Origin: Rhabdornis inornatus | Lineage: Eukaryota > Chordata > Aves > Passeriformes > Rhabdornithidae | Direction of reading: 5' to 3' | Assembly (NCBI GenBank): GCA_013397075.1 | Contig: VWZS01003386.1 | Span: 124,583 to 188,582 of the forward strand | DNA: 64,000 nt | In this document: piece by piece, positions 9,901-24,060 of the stretch | Position numbering within the stretch: the stretch's first letter is position 1 | Layout of the letters: every line of letters begins with the position of its first letter | Made by a program: the position numbers and the translations under genes | Notes under the pieces: generated by a model | Database searches by the model: none | The model's input: the letters and a program-made list of their open reading frames with translations, nothing else | What the model was told of the DNA's origin: nothing

Positions 9901-12900
9901 TTATTTTACGTATTGTATGGGTCAGCAGACTGCAGTCAGGCATCTTCTATAACAGGGATCAGTATCAACTCAGTCTAGTAAGGTGGCCATATAATTTAAT
10001 GGCAAAGTAAGTAGAGAAGAGAATGCCTTCTGGCTAATTAATCACTCTGTTAGTGGTCAGCTATTCATCACCTATTTTGCCAGTAAAGAAGCTCAAGCTT
10101 GCTTAGGAAAGGATAAAAGGAAACTGAGCATTTCCTAACTTTGATGTTTTTGATGATGCAAGCCAGGACCATTACCATTTATAATAGTTGCACTGATGTA
10201 GAACAGAGAACAATGAAAAACCCTATCCTTGTGGGCTATTTGTGTGGGCAGATTCGCCCTAATTAGGACAGCACAGAGGAAAAGAAGGCTGCCCTCTGGT
10301 AATGAGTCGTGTATCAAACAAAACCATCCACCTCTGCTCATGTTGCAACCTCTGACAAAAAAAAAGATGTAATGTAGGACAAAGATCAGAGACAAATCCT
10401 GCCTTTTAAGAATAATAGCCCTGGGTTCTTCAATTAATTGCAGCGAGGAGAGAGGGTCTTGCATGAATTTCAAAAGGAAAGTAGGATCATCTGAACTGAT
10501 GCACATAAGCTGTGCACATCTTCCTCATCAGAATAAGCCCATTATGTAGCAGTAGCAGCTGGGAGCCATTATTAATATTTAATGCTCTTAACCCTGCAGG
10601 TTACTCTGGCTTTCTGTATTAAGGTTACAAGACAATGTTGCAATATCATATGCTGTGGGTTTGCATTCTTTGAGCTTTTTTGGCTTTGTATAAAGTTCTA
10701 GTGAAGTTTTATTAATTCCCCTTCTTTACCATTTGCAGAGGCTGGATATTTTCCTAGGCTGGACTGTGGTGCATGATTATCCATTCTTTAGTGCCTCCAG
10801 CTTTACTAGTCCATCACCTGCTTCTTGGCAATGTGAGCATTGCAGGTCCCATTCTGGTGGGAGCAATCTTGAACAGGAAAGGATGAAACCAGTTTGGGTC
10901 CCATGGCAAGGGCTGGCTTCTGCTATCACAGATATGTTCTGTTTCCTCCAACTGTATGGGTTTTGGTGTGACCTCCTGGAGAGTGATGATACCACTCAGT
11001 CTCTCCTTCTTAACTACATCTTTTGACTGACATTTGCTTTTTACCTGTGCATGTTGAAAGGACAGGCAGTTCTTGGAAATTTCATAGTTGTTTTCTCTGA
11101 AAATACACCTATTTTCTGAATATGTAGGATGGAATCCCCATGTTCTGCACATCTCTGTCTAAGAGGACACCATCCATGGCTGTACTAGCCCTGTGGACAT
11201 GGGGCCAGCAGGCAGTACCCAGTGCAGCATGAGGGACTTGGCAGGCAGGCAGCTTCTGCTGACAGTGCCTTGGAGGAGTGTGGGACGAGCTCTCCACTGG
11301 CTCTTCAGGGACAGTCTCTGGCCTTCAGGCTTTCTTTTTGCTGGTATTTTGTTTTTACCCTTTTTATGGTTTATTAACTTTTTCCTTGAAGTCATAAAAT
11401 CCTTGAAATCAAATTGTTTACAGCTTTTTCTGGTTAATAAATTATCAGGCAGTGAAGTGAACAATACAGAAGGGGGAAACATTTGGAGCAGCATCATCAT
11501 CATATATATACTTTAACATCATAAACTACATAAATCACTGTTCTACATTAAGAAGCAATTGTTAGGAAGGTGCCCTGTGACAGTGTTTGCTGTCCTTGCA
11601 TGACTACTGGATTAAATGTACTCAATTTAGAACGAAAATGTCAAGATAGAGCCTTGCTTAAATTCATGCCTCGCTGATGACCTGCAACCTGAGATTACGT
11701 GTAGCAGATGGCTCGATGTTGACTAATTTCACAATGCCTCAGTAGCACGGTTTGCTTTTGCACTGGGTAGCACATTAGTGACATGAGACGTTGGCAACGC
11801 ACCTTTTACCTCCTGAGCTGCCTTGGAGATTTGCTGGGGGAAGTGCCTTAAGTTACTAATCTGTTGCTGCCCATGTAAACCCTGCTGCAGAGCGATGGCA
11901 GCACATCATGCTCATTTTGGAAGGGGAGGAGGGCAAGAATAGTGCTGAAAACATGGAGGTAAATGTGTATGAAGAACAGTGAACCTTCTGAGTCATTCCG
12001 TTATCATTGGACCTCATGATGGGATATTTGATTTCAGTTTCCGGAGTGAAACAAATGTCAAATTTCCAATTAGCCATTGCAGAGTATTTCTGAGTTTGAA
12101 CATGTTTTTAATTTAGCTTCTGTATGTTTCTATTCACATTGCCTGAGCTGTCCATGCTGACAGCTGCTTCCCATAAGCCTCCTCTGTTCACATGCACCTA
12201 CCACACAGCTACAGCTGGATACGCAGGATCCTCATCATTATCCCACTTTGCCATCACTGCTGAGCCTGCTGGTGCTGAGTTAACAATAGTGTCTTCCTTT
12301 TCCTGCTGAATTCAAATTCAGTGCAATTAACCACTACTTTCGCCTCTTTTGATTAAAAAACAAGAAACACAGTAAGTCTTGATTTAATATAGATATTAAT
12401 GGCACCTTCACTGATGTGCTGTGAGTCACTTCTGAAATCACCTGTCTTTATTGAGTGCAGAGGATGCCTCAGACTACAGCACCCTAGGCCTGAAGGTGGT
12501 GGCCCTTGTGACACTCCTCTGAGACCAGCCTGTGCTTGTATGAAGGAAAGTTTCTCTGGAATAAGAAGTCAAAACAATGACATGGGTGCATTTGAAGCTG
12601 TGTAGCAAGTTTCTATTCCGAGAGCTCTCTTTGCCTTCCAGACAAAGTTTACCAGTGTTTCTTTCTGTTGGTATATTTTAATTTGACCTAATTGTCCTCA
12701 TAGCCCATGTTGTCATTCAGTGTCCAAAACTGGAGTATGTTTTTGGCCTGTGACTATTTTTAGCTGGTGTAACTAGGGCACTAAACCAGCTGCATTCATA
12801 CCTTTTATTAGGAGCTTCTTGCTTCAGGCAGTGGGCCTTAGAAGTGCCATGGCATTATTGGAAGTGAGAAGGTGATGATGATGGTCCAAGTGGGTCATTG

Positions 12901-15900
12901 TTTTGTATCCTGACAGTCACTGGTGCTGTTCCTTAGCTTTTAAAGTCACTGTTGTTCAAGAACTTTCTCAGTTCTCGTCAAAGAGATTTGGCTGCTCGGA
13001 GTGAAAACTTTTTCCCTCTCTCGGATAAATTGTTTCCATTGGAGGAGGGCGGGAGACTCGGATGTGGGTGCATCCACTTTTCCTTTAGGTAGCTAAGCCA
13101 TATGTAAACTAAAGTGCATATACAGTCTCTGCTCAGATTTATCTGGTATTGACCTCATATTCCTTCACTGCTTACACTTCAGTACTCTGCTCACATTGCC
13201 ACCCTGTTTAAATAGCTACAGAAAGCTTGGAGATCAGCCTGCAAACAAAATCCTCACGGTGAGCTAGCACAGTCTGGCAGTTTGGTGTCCTTCATTTTTG
13301 TTCCTATGTCTTTTTTATTTTACTGAAATGCTGCCCTCGAGTGGTGAGCGGCTGATGGATCCCAACGGGAGATGGAGCTGTTCCTCTTGCCTGGCCGGTG
13401 CCCCGATGCCCCCTGGGGAGGTGAATGTTCCTGGTGGCCGGATGGCCCCCAGCACAGCGAGGCTCCAGAGTCAGCATCCAGCAGAAACAGCTGCTCGGCC
13501 TGCTCCGTGCAGGAACCGGTTGGAAGTTTCCAAACAATGCTATGGCGCAGCAGCTGAAACTCCCTGACACCAACAGTGTTCTCAGCTTTTACAAGAAGAT
13601 GGAGAACTGTAATTCTGAAGGAAATGTAATGTTTTGATATGCTTACTGATCATAAGCCCTCTAAGTTTAATTTATATTATTATTTCTTCCAATCTGTTGT
13701 ACTGTTTCTGTACACGAGTTCAAGGTTTTAACATAGAAACTGTAGAAGAGTGTTTTTCTCTGACAGCGTAAAGATCCTGAGCTTGTCTAAGCAGTACCTG
13801 CACTGGGCTCTCTGGGTCTTAGGAGGGAATGTCATGTAACAAAGGTCTCGTGTGAAGGTCTGAATGGGCTCCGGAGTACCCCAACAGTGTATGAAGTTGG
13901 AATACAACATCAGGAGTTAATAAAAGGATAAAGGTGGTTTGTGGTAAAGCAACATGAGGCATTACTGCTTTGAGCTTTATTCTGTGTCTCTGTGCCAGAG
14001 GTTACAGCCTTTGCAGCAGTGCTACTGGGAGCATAAGGACGCTGGCTCCTCAGCCAGTAAGTCATGGCTTAGTGTACTGGTTTTACTCAGATGGTTGTTT
14101 TTCTGGGCCACTGAAAACTGTGTCAGCATGTGACTTGTTTTACCTGCAAGGTAAAAAGCAAAAACAAAAGTGAGGAAGGGTTTTTATGTGAAGGGAGAGG
14201 TGTCTTTTGGGAGGATTTTATTCTTAGCATTCCCAGGGTATTTGAAGAGCACTCCATGTTTCCATGCTTCACTGAAGACCAATTATCCAAAGGGTTATAG
14301 AATCCTACCTGTATGTAATTAACTCTTCTGGCAAGTACCTAAGTGTGTCCTATTGGGAATATCCTCATGTTCTCATCTTTTCATAAAGACAGAAGATAGT
14401 GCTTTTCCTATATACTGTAAACTTCTATCATCCTGCACAATATGCAAATACCGTAATTTCGTCCTGCATTAACACACTTAATTAGGGATAGGCTTGTTTG
14501 TTCAAGCATCACTATAGTTGGTGAACTCAGATAAAGTGAAGACAGAAGGTCAGATAATTTCAGATGCAGAGTCCCTTCTAGGGAGTCCTTCAGGAATGGT
14601 TATTTAGGTGCTTACTGCAATGATCAGCTAATTCTTGCTCACCACCTTTTGTGTGATTGCTCTTGGCAATAGTTTTACCTATGTGCATATGAGTATATGA
14701 AGACCTCTGAGAGGCTCTGTGTGAAATATCTCTGTCAAATACTGTCAGTTAAATAATTTCCTTGATGATTTGGCTCAACTAAAGGCTTCTTATACTGAAA
14801 AGCTCTCTCAGAAATTATTTACATCTCTATTTCTAGTTGCTGAGAGCTCCTTAATTCAGATGCTGGTGCTAGCCATAAAATGTGTTTTTTTACAAATGAT
14901 CCCATTAGCACCTCATCTTTTTTTTACCTGGCTCTTCTGAAATCTCATCAAAACACAGTGAAGTTTGGGAAGACTGTCTGGGGAATTATTATCACAGGGA
15001 AGAATATAGAAAGGAAATGCCCAGACTATTCCAGTAGAAACCAGGTACATATTAGTTCATGCTCTGAATTTTCGAACACATCTTCCAGACTTGCAAGCCA
15101 ATGTTCCAGGCAGCTGATTCTAGAATGGAAGTTAGTCACTTGGAGTGCCTGAAGCAGGGATTATGTCTAATATTAAACCAGAGATAGGTGAGATGCCAAT
15201 GTCAGTGCCTAGGCTGTACATATATAGAGGTCTGGACAATGGTAGTTACTTTTCGCTGGACTTGTGACTGAAGGTAGTTAACTGGCCAGAGCTGCAGCAT
15301 AAGGAGGCAGACTCTCTCTCTCAGCTAGACTGTATTGGTTACATTATATCTCATTTTTTTTTACAATAGATGTGAATATATTTTGATATATTTAATCTCG
15401 TCAGTTGAAACCTGAATTGACTAGAGACCCATTGATTTGCTTGCTGCTTACATCAAATCCTCTTTACTTCCCCTGAATTTCAAATTTTGTCTTGTGTCTT
15501 TAAAAACATAATAAAATAAATTTAAGGGAGGAAAATGGAAAACATCAGTAAAATAGGAATGTTTGCTTCCTGCAATTCAGTGCAGAAAAGCATTTTTTCT
15601 TCCTTTTTCTGGCTGAAATACCCCATATACTTTTGGCTTTAGTTACCAAGCTTAGTCCAACATCCATTTGTTACTGTGCAGTGAATCTCTATGTGATACT
15701 AACTAGACAAGGCAGCTCTTTTTTAAATAGACCTTTCCAATCTGTCGCTTTATTCTTTGGCACCAGGATTTTCACTTTCCTGAGATGAACTCCGCTGCTG
15801 GCCATCAAGCTGATGGAGTGGAAGAATTGCAGAACAAACTGCTGCCATCAGCTAATTCACCTGAACAGAGCTGTGTGTGAGACCTACCTTGTCCTGTGAG

Positions 15901-18900
15901 AGTCCTGTCAGTTGTAGCAGCTGAACAAATATTTTCAAGGTGGCAAGTGAGCCAATTACCTGAAAGAGCCCAAACAGTTTATGCAAATACCTGTGCTGTT
16001 CTTAGTCACACAAATTTGCTGGAACTTGCTTCACATCTTCTTTCCTGTTAAGCAATTCTTTCAAGGTGCTCTGAATAATTTCCTAAGTCTACACATGTGA
16101 AGAGCCTGAAAAAGTATCCTCAGTTTCTCAGGATCAGTCTTCTGCTGCTTCCTGGTAAGAATCCCAAGTAGGTTTTTCATTAGGAAGCAATCAGGGAATT
16201 AATTAGCATTTAGTTTCAAGGTTGACTTTGTTGTAAAATCATAGAAAACCCTGCAGCATTTTGTTTGTTACACTGGTTACAGCTGCCAAGATGCATTTCT
16301 CCATCACAAAACGCAGTGTGATCACTAACATGGCACCACTAAGTGATGCCTTTGTTTATTACATATTGCTCAGTACCTTGCTTCTAGAGAAGCATGCCAC
16401 ATTAAGAAAGGAAAGAAAAGGTGAAGGAGACAAAATAAGGGGTAAAGGAATCCTATCAAAAGAGCAAGTATATCAAGAGCTGTGTCTTGACCTTGTGTGC
16501 ACAAAACATGAAGCTCACTCACCTGCACAGCTCTGTAGCTGGGAACAGAAGCTCAAGGACTTCAAGTACATGTCAGGAATAGAGTCAGAGCAGCCCTCTG
16601 GAGCCAAGGTCTCTGTAAAGCTGTGTCTGTGTCTCTCCAATGACTTTATAAAGAAAAAAATAATGGTTATTATCAAGATTTAGGCCTCATTGTTCATGGG
16701 TACCCAGGGATTAGGATGACACTGTGGCATGGGTATTCAGACCCTTTTATTGCCTCTGTCCCCTTCAGCATAATGTGAGAGAACGGGAAGCTGCGAAAAG
16801 AGCTGGCTAGTCTTCTTTCCTCCTCACCCCACTTGCATGTATTTAGTGGTACAGATTAAACTTGGCAGTCTGACCAGCAGCATTTAATGCATGAATTGAG
16901 AAACAAGAAGTACTGAATATATTACTCTCTTAAGAGATGTGACATAGTTGCCATCTGCTTTCATTACCTACTGGTTTAATTGTCTGGCAGGGTGAGAGCT
17001 TAATTTTTCTTCATAGAAAGTAGCATTTCATGCTATCAGTTTATTTCTGCTCTCTCATGCAATGCCTTAGTATGAAATGTAAAGTACAAAATGCAAGAAA
17101 ATAAAAAAACTACTTTGGAGTAGAATATTACAGATTGATTGCTCTTTTGTTTGATGGAGATGTCTGTTCATGTCCAAGCTAGTGCTGAAAAATAAATGAA
17201 ATTTAAGAAAAGACAAGAGAAGTCTGCTAAAACCATGTTTCTTACAGAAAGCTATAACTATGGGTCTCAAGTGGCTCTGAGGGCATAATTTTTGGGAAGT
17301 TGCAGGCTTTTCACATATCAAGTGCAGTCACTCATCATGGTGAATATTTGTACAAATGGCTTGACCAGCAGGGGAACTCTCGTAGTAAACAATTATCTGC
17401 CTCCTAGGGCAGTAATGAATACCTAAAATTAGCAGGATAATGTTCAGCAGTTTTGAGATGCTGGCTCTGAAGTAGATACTAAAATTGAAATCTTATTTCA
17501 CAGTTTTGAGGATGAAAAAAATCTAAGTTTGAAAAAGAACCAGTTGGTTTTTGTTTTAACTGGCACCTTGAATGATAAGGTTGTGTGAACTACACTTCAG
17601 CTAGCTTGGTTATGCAAAGATTCCTCAGCCTGTTTTACTGCAGTAAATTAATAGGTGTTTAATCATCCTGTGAATTGAGATCATTATTTTAGTGTAGTCA
17701 TAACTTAAAAGGAAAATGTTAATCACTGAGATTGGATTATGCAGTGACCTTTTAAATCTATGGTCATTTGCAGCTATTAGACTTGTTTCAAAGTAGGAGT
17801 CAGAGAACACTTTTAGTTCTGGACCTTTTGGAAATAGTTGGAATGTTTCTGTCCAAAAAACAACTTCTTTTCCACAAAAAAAGCTAATTTCTAGTTACTG
17901 ATTTTTAATTCTTTGCATAATCCAAACCATGAACACATATGATGTTCTCCAGTGTCTTGGTGTCCTGAAAAAACAGCAGTTTTCAGCTTTTGTATAAAAA
18001 ACTCATAAACTTCCTTTTCTTTCTTCTTGATTAAAAGGATTTGGTGCTTTTCTTGGGTATTTACATTAAATCTGAAAGTGGAAACAAGAAACTCAAGTTC
18101 TTTTGGGCAGATCTTTCTCCCCAGTAGGACTGCAGCTGCTTATGAGTTGTAGTTCAGTGGCTGTGCTGGTACTGGTCACCCAGAAGGGATTTCTGCGGGG
18201 AAAACACCAGCAGACAAAGAGGAGTTTCTGTGCAGAGCAGAGGGTGGAGGCCCAGGAGGTGAGGAGTCCTTGCTCTGCCGCAGAGGCTGAGTGGGGTCCA
18301 TGGGCACTCAGTCACTCCTGCTCCAGTCTGGCTTTCACAGGGACCTCGGCTTGAGGTCACTGGAGAGACCAGAATACGTGAAGTTAAATGCAGCAGGGCT
18401 TCTAGGTGCAGTGGAGCCAGATGTGTGTTTGTAATTTTGAACTCTAAAATAGAAACAATAATCCTGCTGGTTTAGTTTCTAATCTTTTTGCAGTAGTAAC
18501 TATGCATTTGCTAGATATCTGATCTCTGCGTGGCACACTGGGGCCTCCCACTCAGCTGAGGCTGCTAAGCTCTGTAGATTACAAATAGCTGTTAAAAATG
18601 CACATGCATCTTCAGTGCTAGTTTTGTAGCTTTTAATTGACCCAAGTGATTATCTAAGCCACAGAGTGAGAGCACCACATCAGCTGTTCCAGTGCAGGGC
18701 TTAGACTCATCTTCTTAAAAGCCTTTTTATGAATCATAACTCTCTCTGTCCTTGAATAACTTAAAATCTAACAGCATTGCAAATCTTAAGATCAACAGTC
18801 CAAACCTTTTAATGATGGTTGGTTTTGACGCACATCTGAAGAGGCAGGTACCATTACTCATCCTCACTTGGATGATATCCCTAGGTCCCTTTTGTAACAT

Positions 18901-21900
18901 CCTCTAGTCCTGTGACCAGCTCCTGACCTGGTTCTGTAAACAGGCAGGTTTCTGTTGTTGATTGTTAAATCTAACACACAAGTAAGTCAAGTAGAATGTG
19001 TACTCAGAGATGACATTTCAAAGGTGAAGCCTATGAGGATTAGCTCAGAAGTGAATTTATTTTTCCAAAACTTCTTACACCAAAACCTATTTCCAGTGGA
19101 CAACATCATGGTAATTTAGTGCCATCCTGGTAATTTAGTCCCTTTCCTAACTGCAATCACTAATTGGGAATTCTCTTAGCAAATGTTTTTGCTTGCAAGG
19201 ATTTCTCCTCATCATCCCTATTGCCAGCATATCATCTGTGTACAAAATCTACCTTAGTTTCACTGAGAGTCTGTAACGTTCCATTTTAGGGTATTAGCTA
19301 TTACATCAATATATCCATGTTGGTCTTTTGTGTTGTCTGTATTCTCGGGCTCTCTAGTCCTCATAAACCCATATCCTGGCAGAGTAGCAGCATTTTCTTA
19401 ACAGAGATTTCAGTCTTACCTGCATGTGGCTTTGTTTCGGGGATTATATCTGGTTTGGGGATGAGGCTGCTGTTATTCCAGCTGTGCCATTACACAGAGC
19501 AGTGTAGATGCTCCTGATGGCAATTTCTGTTCCACACTGAATTTCAGGAGACGCAGGCCAGTCTGTGGCCACAAACAGTATCGGTTTATGCTTATTTTAC
19601 TATTTCGTCCACTAACAAGAGCATGAACCCTGACTAGTCTGTGGTGTGGCACATAAATTTTTCAGGTCAGTCTTAGGTGTGTTCAAATTAAAACCATTAT
19701 TCTCCTCCCAGTTTGCATGTGTAAATGGGGTTAGGTCAAAACAACAAAAGCTCTATGTTCTTTATTACAACTGGACTGGTCATTTTGAAATGCAGGTTTG
19801 CTCTTCCCTGTGTCATCCTTGGAACAATCCCTGTAAATAGGTTAGTTCTACCTTGTTAGCATCAAACCCCTCTGTGTCTCAGGTATGAAGTGCAGGACAA
19901 GAAATTGTTATCTAATTGCAGAGAACATTTTGTAAGTTATGTTTCTCCTCTGTACTTAAACAGGTTTTTGTCTAGAGCTTATTAAAGAGAAAATGATGTT
20001 CTAGAGAAAAAAAGGTATCCTGCTTCTCCCTGAGCCAAAATAAGTCTTCAGCTCTTTAAACCTCTTATCCTCAGGAATTTCTTCTGGGTAGTGCAGTAAT
20101 TTTTCCCTTGTAAGGCAAGTTCATAAGGAACCCTGAACCCTGGGTGTCTTCTGAGAGAGAGAATAAATGGCATCTGAGGAGTGGGGTACGGGGGAAGCAT
20201 TTCAAAAGTGTCAGTGCTAAAAATTACTAGCATGCATGTTAGCCTTCCTATTGTCTTTGATTTTGAGCCTTTTTCCCTGAATGATTGCTACTATAGACTT
20301 TCACCTAATACTGAAACAGTAGAAAAACCTCAACATTTCCACCTGTGTCTTCAGTTTTGAACTGATTCGTAGCCTATAGACTTCAGATTCCTAAAGGTCA
20401 CTGGCCTACTGTCCATCTACCAGAAGACATAAACCTATTTGTTGTAGGTCTCAGTCATCCCATTGTGAGAAGAGGGGAAAAACCTTGGCCTCTTACTCCC
20501 ATGACTAGCATGAGACCATGCTTGGGAGCTTCTAATTCCAAGTATATGCTTTGCTTCCTTGCTCTGATGCTGAAGGGGTTTTCTCGGTGGTAAGGCTGAT
20601 AGGTGTTGGCAGTGAATCTCAGTTCTTCTAGTGATGAGCAGATAGGCTCCAGGCAGATCTAACTGGTGTCCCTTGCCTTGGTACTGCCCTTCTTTGAGGC
20701 AGCCAGCAGCTGTACCCAGCCCTGATTCATCAAGGAGATCAGGCTTTCTCCCATGTGCTGTTTGGGCCACCTGTAGTCTCTGCTCTTTGCTGTCTGTTTG
20801 GAGTGTTCCAGTGGCTTGCCTAGGGAGTGCAGTAAATGTGTGGGAGAAAGGAGGGAGCAAGAATCAAGCCATTAATTAAAGGCTGCCTAGTCTGAGTAAG
20901 CCAGTGGTTAAAGCACAGTTGCCATGGCATCACTGCCCCTGGATGCTCCAGCCTGAGTCATGCTCCTCATGCTCCCCTCTGCAGTGCTGGGGTGCCTGGC
21001 TGTCCCTGTGCAGGGAGGGTGACACTGCTCCCCAATGGCTTTGGTGACTCACACATCACAGGGCAGGAAGCATTACTGCATCCCCAAGGAGCTCCACTGG
21101 AAAACAAGTGCATGGCTAGCAGATAAATCTTCATTGACAGGTTAGTGCATTAGGCTCTGTAGGAACTCCTACAAAGAATATCAAGGGGACATCTGTTTTT
21201 AATATTTTGTTGGGTGGATGAGAAAAAAGCATCTAATGTATCTGTACTTCAGTTTCCACCTCTGTAGTGTGTGAAGGGTGTGTGCAGTAGTCTCTGTTTG
21301 AGTACTTTTTATGTTTACACCAAAAGTGCATGGCAATATGCAGCAAACTGTGATTTATTAATAATTTGAAGATGGTCCAAAAACTGAAATATCACCTGTA
21401 CCAGTTACAGGGCAAGTGCCATTGATAGCCACCCCTTCTATTTACCCTCGTGGTATCTAAAGCCTTTTGGAGGCAATTTTTTCTTTAATTCAGGCAGCTT
21501 TATCCAGGGGAAGGAGATGCAAAGGGTTGTCCAGAGGGCTGATTAGCTTGGCATGGTTTAAACATTTTCAAGTAAATTAGCCTGCCGAGATTTCTTTGTC
21601 AGGTTCCAAGCAGAGCAAATGATTGGGCTCAATGTGAACATCCGGAAAAGGATGTAGAATGTTGGTGCCAATGCTTTTTTAGTATCTTTGGCAGATCTTG
21701 TGTGCAAAACTGCTCATGCGTCCAGAGGCAAACTTAATCACCAACTCTGAGCTGATTCTCTCCACCTATCTGAGCTGATGGAGACATCAGGCTTTTCACT
21801 TCCTCTGTAGCAGGTGACTTTTACCTTCAGCACATGGAAATATCTTCATATGTCACACCTAATTCATTCCTGCCATTGCATCACTTACTCTCTGGAGCAC

Positions 21901-21999
21901 AGTTCTTGTGTCAACATTTTTCTTTTATTCTATATGATGTAAGTATTTGGCCTGATTAAATTATAGGCTGGGTACTGGCATGCAATGTAAGAATATCAG

Positions 22000-22056
22000 A
22001 TACACAAGAGGTCAGACTAGGTGGCTCCAATAGTCCCTCTCATAGAAAGATGAGAC
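22000..22056 (+). mobile_element. Possible old CR1 3'-end remnant
   Basis: The text gaggtcagactaggtggctc followed by aatagtccctctcatagaa resembles the highly conserved sense 3' terminus of CR1, in which a GACTAGATGAT-type stretch precedes GTCCCTTCC. It is strongly diverged and short. Confidence 0.35.
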
Positions 22057-23243
22057 CAAATGGAATCATTAAAAAGCACCAAGTAATTTCAAAGCAGCAG
22101 GCACTGACAGCAACTCACAGGCAAAGCTGTGACCTGCATCACCAGGTGATTTAAGTGCCCACCTGGCCTTTGACTTGGCTGACACTGCTGTGAGTGGCAC
22201 AGCTGGATGCTGCAGTGACTGTGTGCACCGGTGGACAAATAGCAAGCAAAACCTTGTGCAAGTCTCCTCCTGAACACCCGGATCTCCTTGGATATTCTTG
22301 CAGTGATTCATTCTGACTCCAAGCTATCCAGACAGCCCAGTGAGTCCTTCCCAGGAGCAGCCTGAGATGCCTCAGCCAGTGTCTCTGGGGATTGCTGCCC
22401 TTCCAGCACTGGCAGTGTGCAGGTTGGAGTCTCTGCTGACTTCTCAGTATGCAGGATCATGCTGCCTCTCCTTGGAAACAGTGTTTTCCGTTGTGCAAAT
22501 ATTAAAAGTAACTTGTTATGACTTGTTCATTTAAGTACGGAGTCAGTTTGAAAGCTTCAGAAGAGCGAAGGGAAATAATATTTTTAATTGGATTTTTTCA
22601 TTGATACAGAAATAGAATAGGAAATATCTAGAAAATATTAAGTACAGCTGTCTCATTTTAATGAAAAATGTAAATGAAATGAAAGCAAATGCATTTTTAT
22701 TTAAATGTCATCACATATCTTTGTTTAAACCTTCAGTCTTTCTCATCATGGAAATGATCTTTCAAATCCCATGAATCTCTAGTGCTGGAAGGGACCCCAG
22801 CTCTTGGCAGGTGGCATAACCACTTATGCTTCTGCTGGCTGGGTTTGTCACAGCTGCTGAGCGCTTCTGGCCACTCATGACAATCAAACTTCCATTTCCC
22901 TTCTGTCAGGCACTCTAGTTTTTTCCACAAATGCATATGAGACTAGTACTCTGCAAAAAAGGAGGGCGACTTAAATGTGAGGTAACCAAGCCCAGGTTCA
23001 GTAAAAGCGCTCTTGACTTTATTCCAGGCTCAAAAGAGATGCCAGAAACTCCCCTGTGGTGCATTTGAGATGTCACAGTAGTTCACCTGGATCAACCAGC
23101 ACATTTGGAGTGTGAAGCAGAGAGAGCTTAACTAGAGCTTTCATCAGCAGCCACAGAGCAATTGATTCTGCAGAACAAAATTTTAAGGAGAGTGTTTTGG
23201 GGGCTTATTCTTATTTTCAAGTGAGTTAACACATTAATGGCAC

Positions 23244-23273
23244 TTTTTTTTTCCTTTTTTTTTTTTTTTTTCC
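23244..23273. repeat. Poly-T tract
   Basis: About 30 bases of nearly uninterrupted T (one cc break). It could be the reverse complement of a poly-A tail, but no processed-transcript body is recognisable beside it. Confidence 0.85.
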
Positions 23274-23797
23274 CTCAAGGAGCCTAAAAGCATGCAGGAA
23301 AATATACAGGGATGCAATAGAGTGACTGTGCTGCCTGGAGTTGCCCATCAGCCAAAGGGTGGGGGAGCCTCCGTAGCAACTCCTGCCAATGGCTCTGTTG
23401 TTCCTGCTCCTGAATGCAGCATCCTGTGAACTGTTATAACACAAAACCACATTAGATCTCTCAGCAATCTGGTTCATGTGGGTGATGAACACCAGTGTGT
23501 GCAGGGTGCCAACACTGCTGAGTACAAATTAACCATGAATGCCAATGCCCTGGTTCACCAGACACTGGGCACAGTGACCTCTTTCTCCACCATCATCTGA
23601 AAGCTTTTAAAGCCCAATTAGATGAATGGTGAGTACACAACATTTTCATGGACAAGTGGCAGTATTAAAGCAAGATACTCAGGCCTGGGGAATTCTTTAG
23701 TGTTCACCAACACAGATTGAGATCTAAGCAGCTTTTAGGTGACCTGCATCTGTGGTGACAGTTGGGAAACAAACAATTCTGCAACTAGGAAATGTTA

Positions 23798-24060
23798 CAG
23801 AATCATAGACTCACTAGGTTGGAAGAGACCTGTAAGATCACTGAGTCCAACCCATGCCCTAACATCTCAACTCAACCATGGCACTCAGTGCCACGAACAT
23901 CTTTTTTTAAACACATCCGGGGGTGGTGACTCCACCACTTCTCCAGGCAGACAATTCCAGTACTTTATAAATCTTTCCATAAAAAACTTTTTCCTAAACC
24001 TAAATTTCCCTTGTTGCTTCCAGATTCTCTTCAATTTATTATCAATGCAGTCATTATCAG
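23798..24060 (-). mobile_element. CR1 LINE 3'-end fragment, antisense orientation
   Basis: Begins acagaatcatagactcacta, then ggttggaagagacc, gatcactgagtccaaccc, atgccctaacatctcaac, ccatggcactcagtgccacg, a ggtggtgactccaccactt block and ttccagtactttataa. This is the reverse complement of another avian CR1 subfamily, with its 3' terminus near 23798. Its wording differs from the copy at 6324, so the two come from different subfamilies. Confidence 0.9.

Larger units (their letters stand above)
6976..23797. other. Intergenic stretch, no supported gene
   Basis: Nearly 17 kb upstream of LYSMD2 and downstream of TMOD2. Open frames up to about 140 codons occur on both strands, but none shows a recognised family, a plausible chain of splice sites or a protein-like repeat of motifs. 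No tRNA or rRNA was noticed. I see one possible CR1 3'-end remnant (around 22000-22050) and otherwise unique-looking AT-rich DNA. Regulatory elements of TMOD2 or LYSMD2 could be here but cannot be recognised from one sequence. Confidence 0.6.

Noticed and set aside
16261..16683. 140-codon plus-strand open frame
   Set aside because: Begins in the midst of AT-rich sequence, shows no known motif and ends in a low-complexity Lys/Ile tail.
20435..20860. 141-codon minus-strand open frame
   Set aside because: No family recognised, no convincing splice context, and residue composition typical of non-coding translation.
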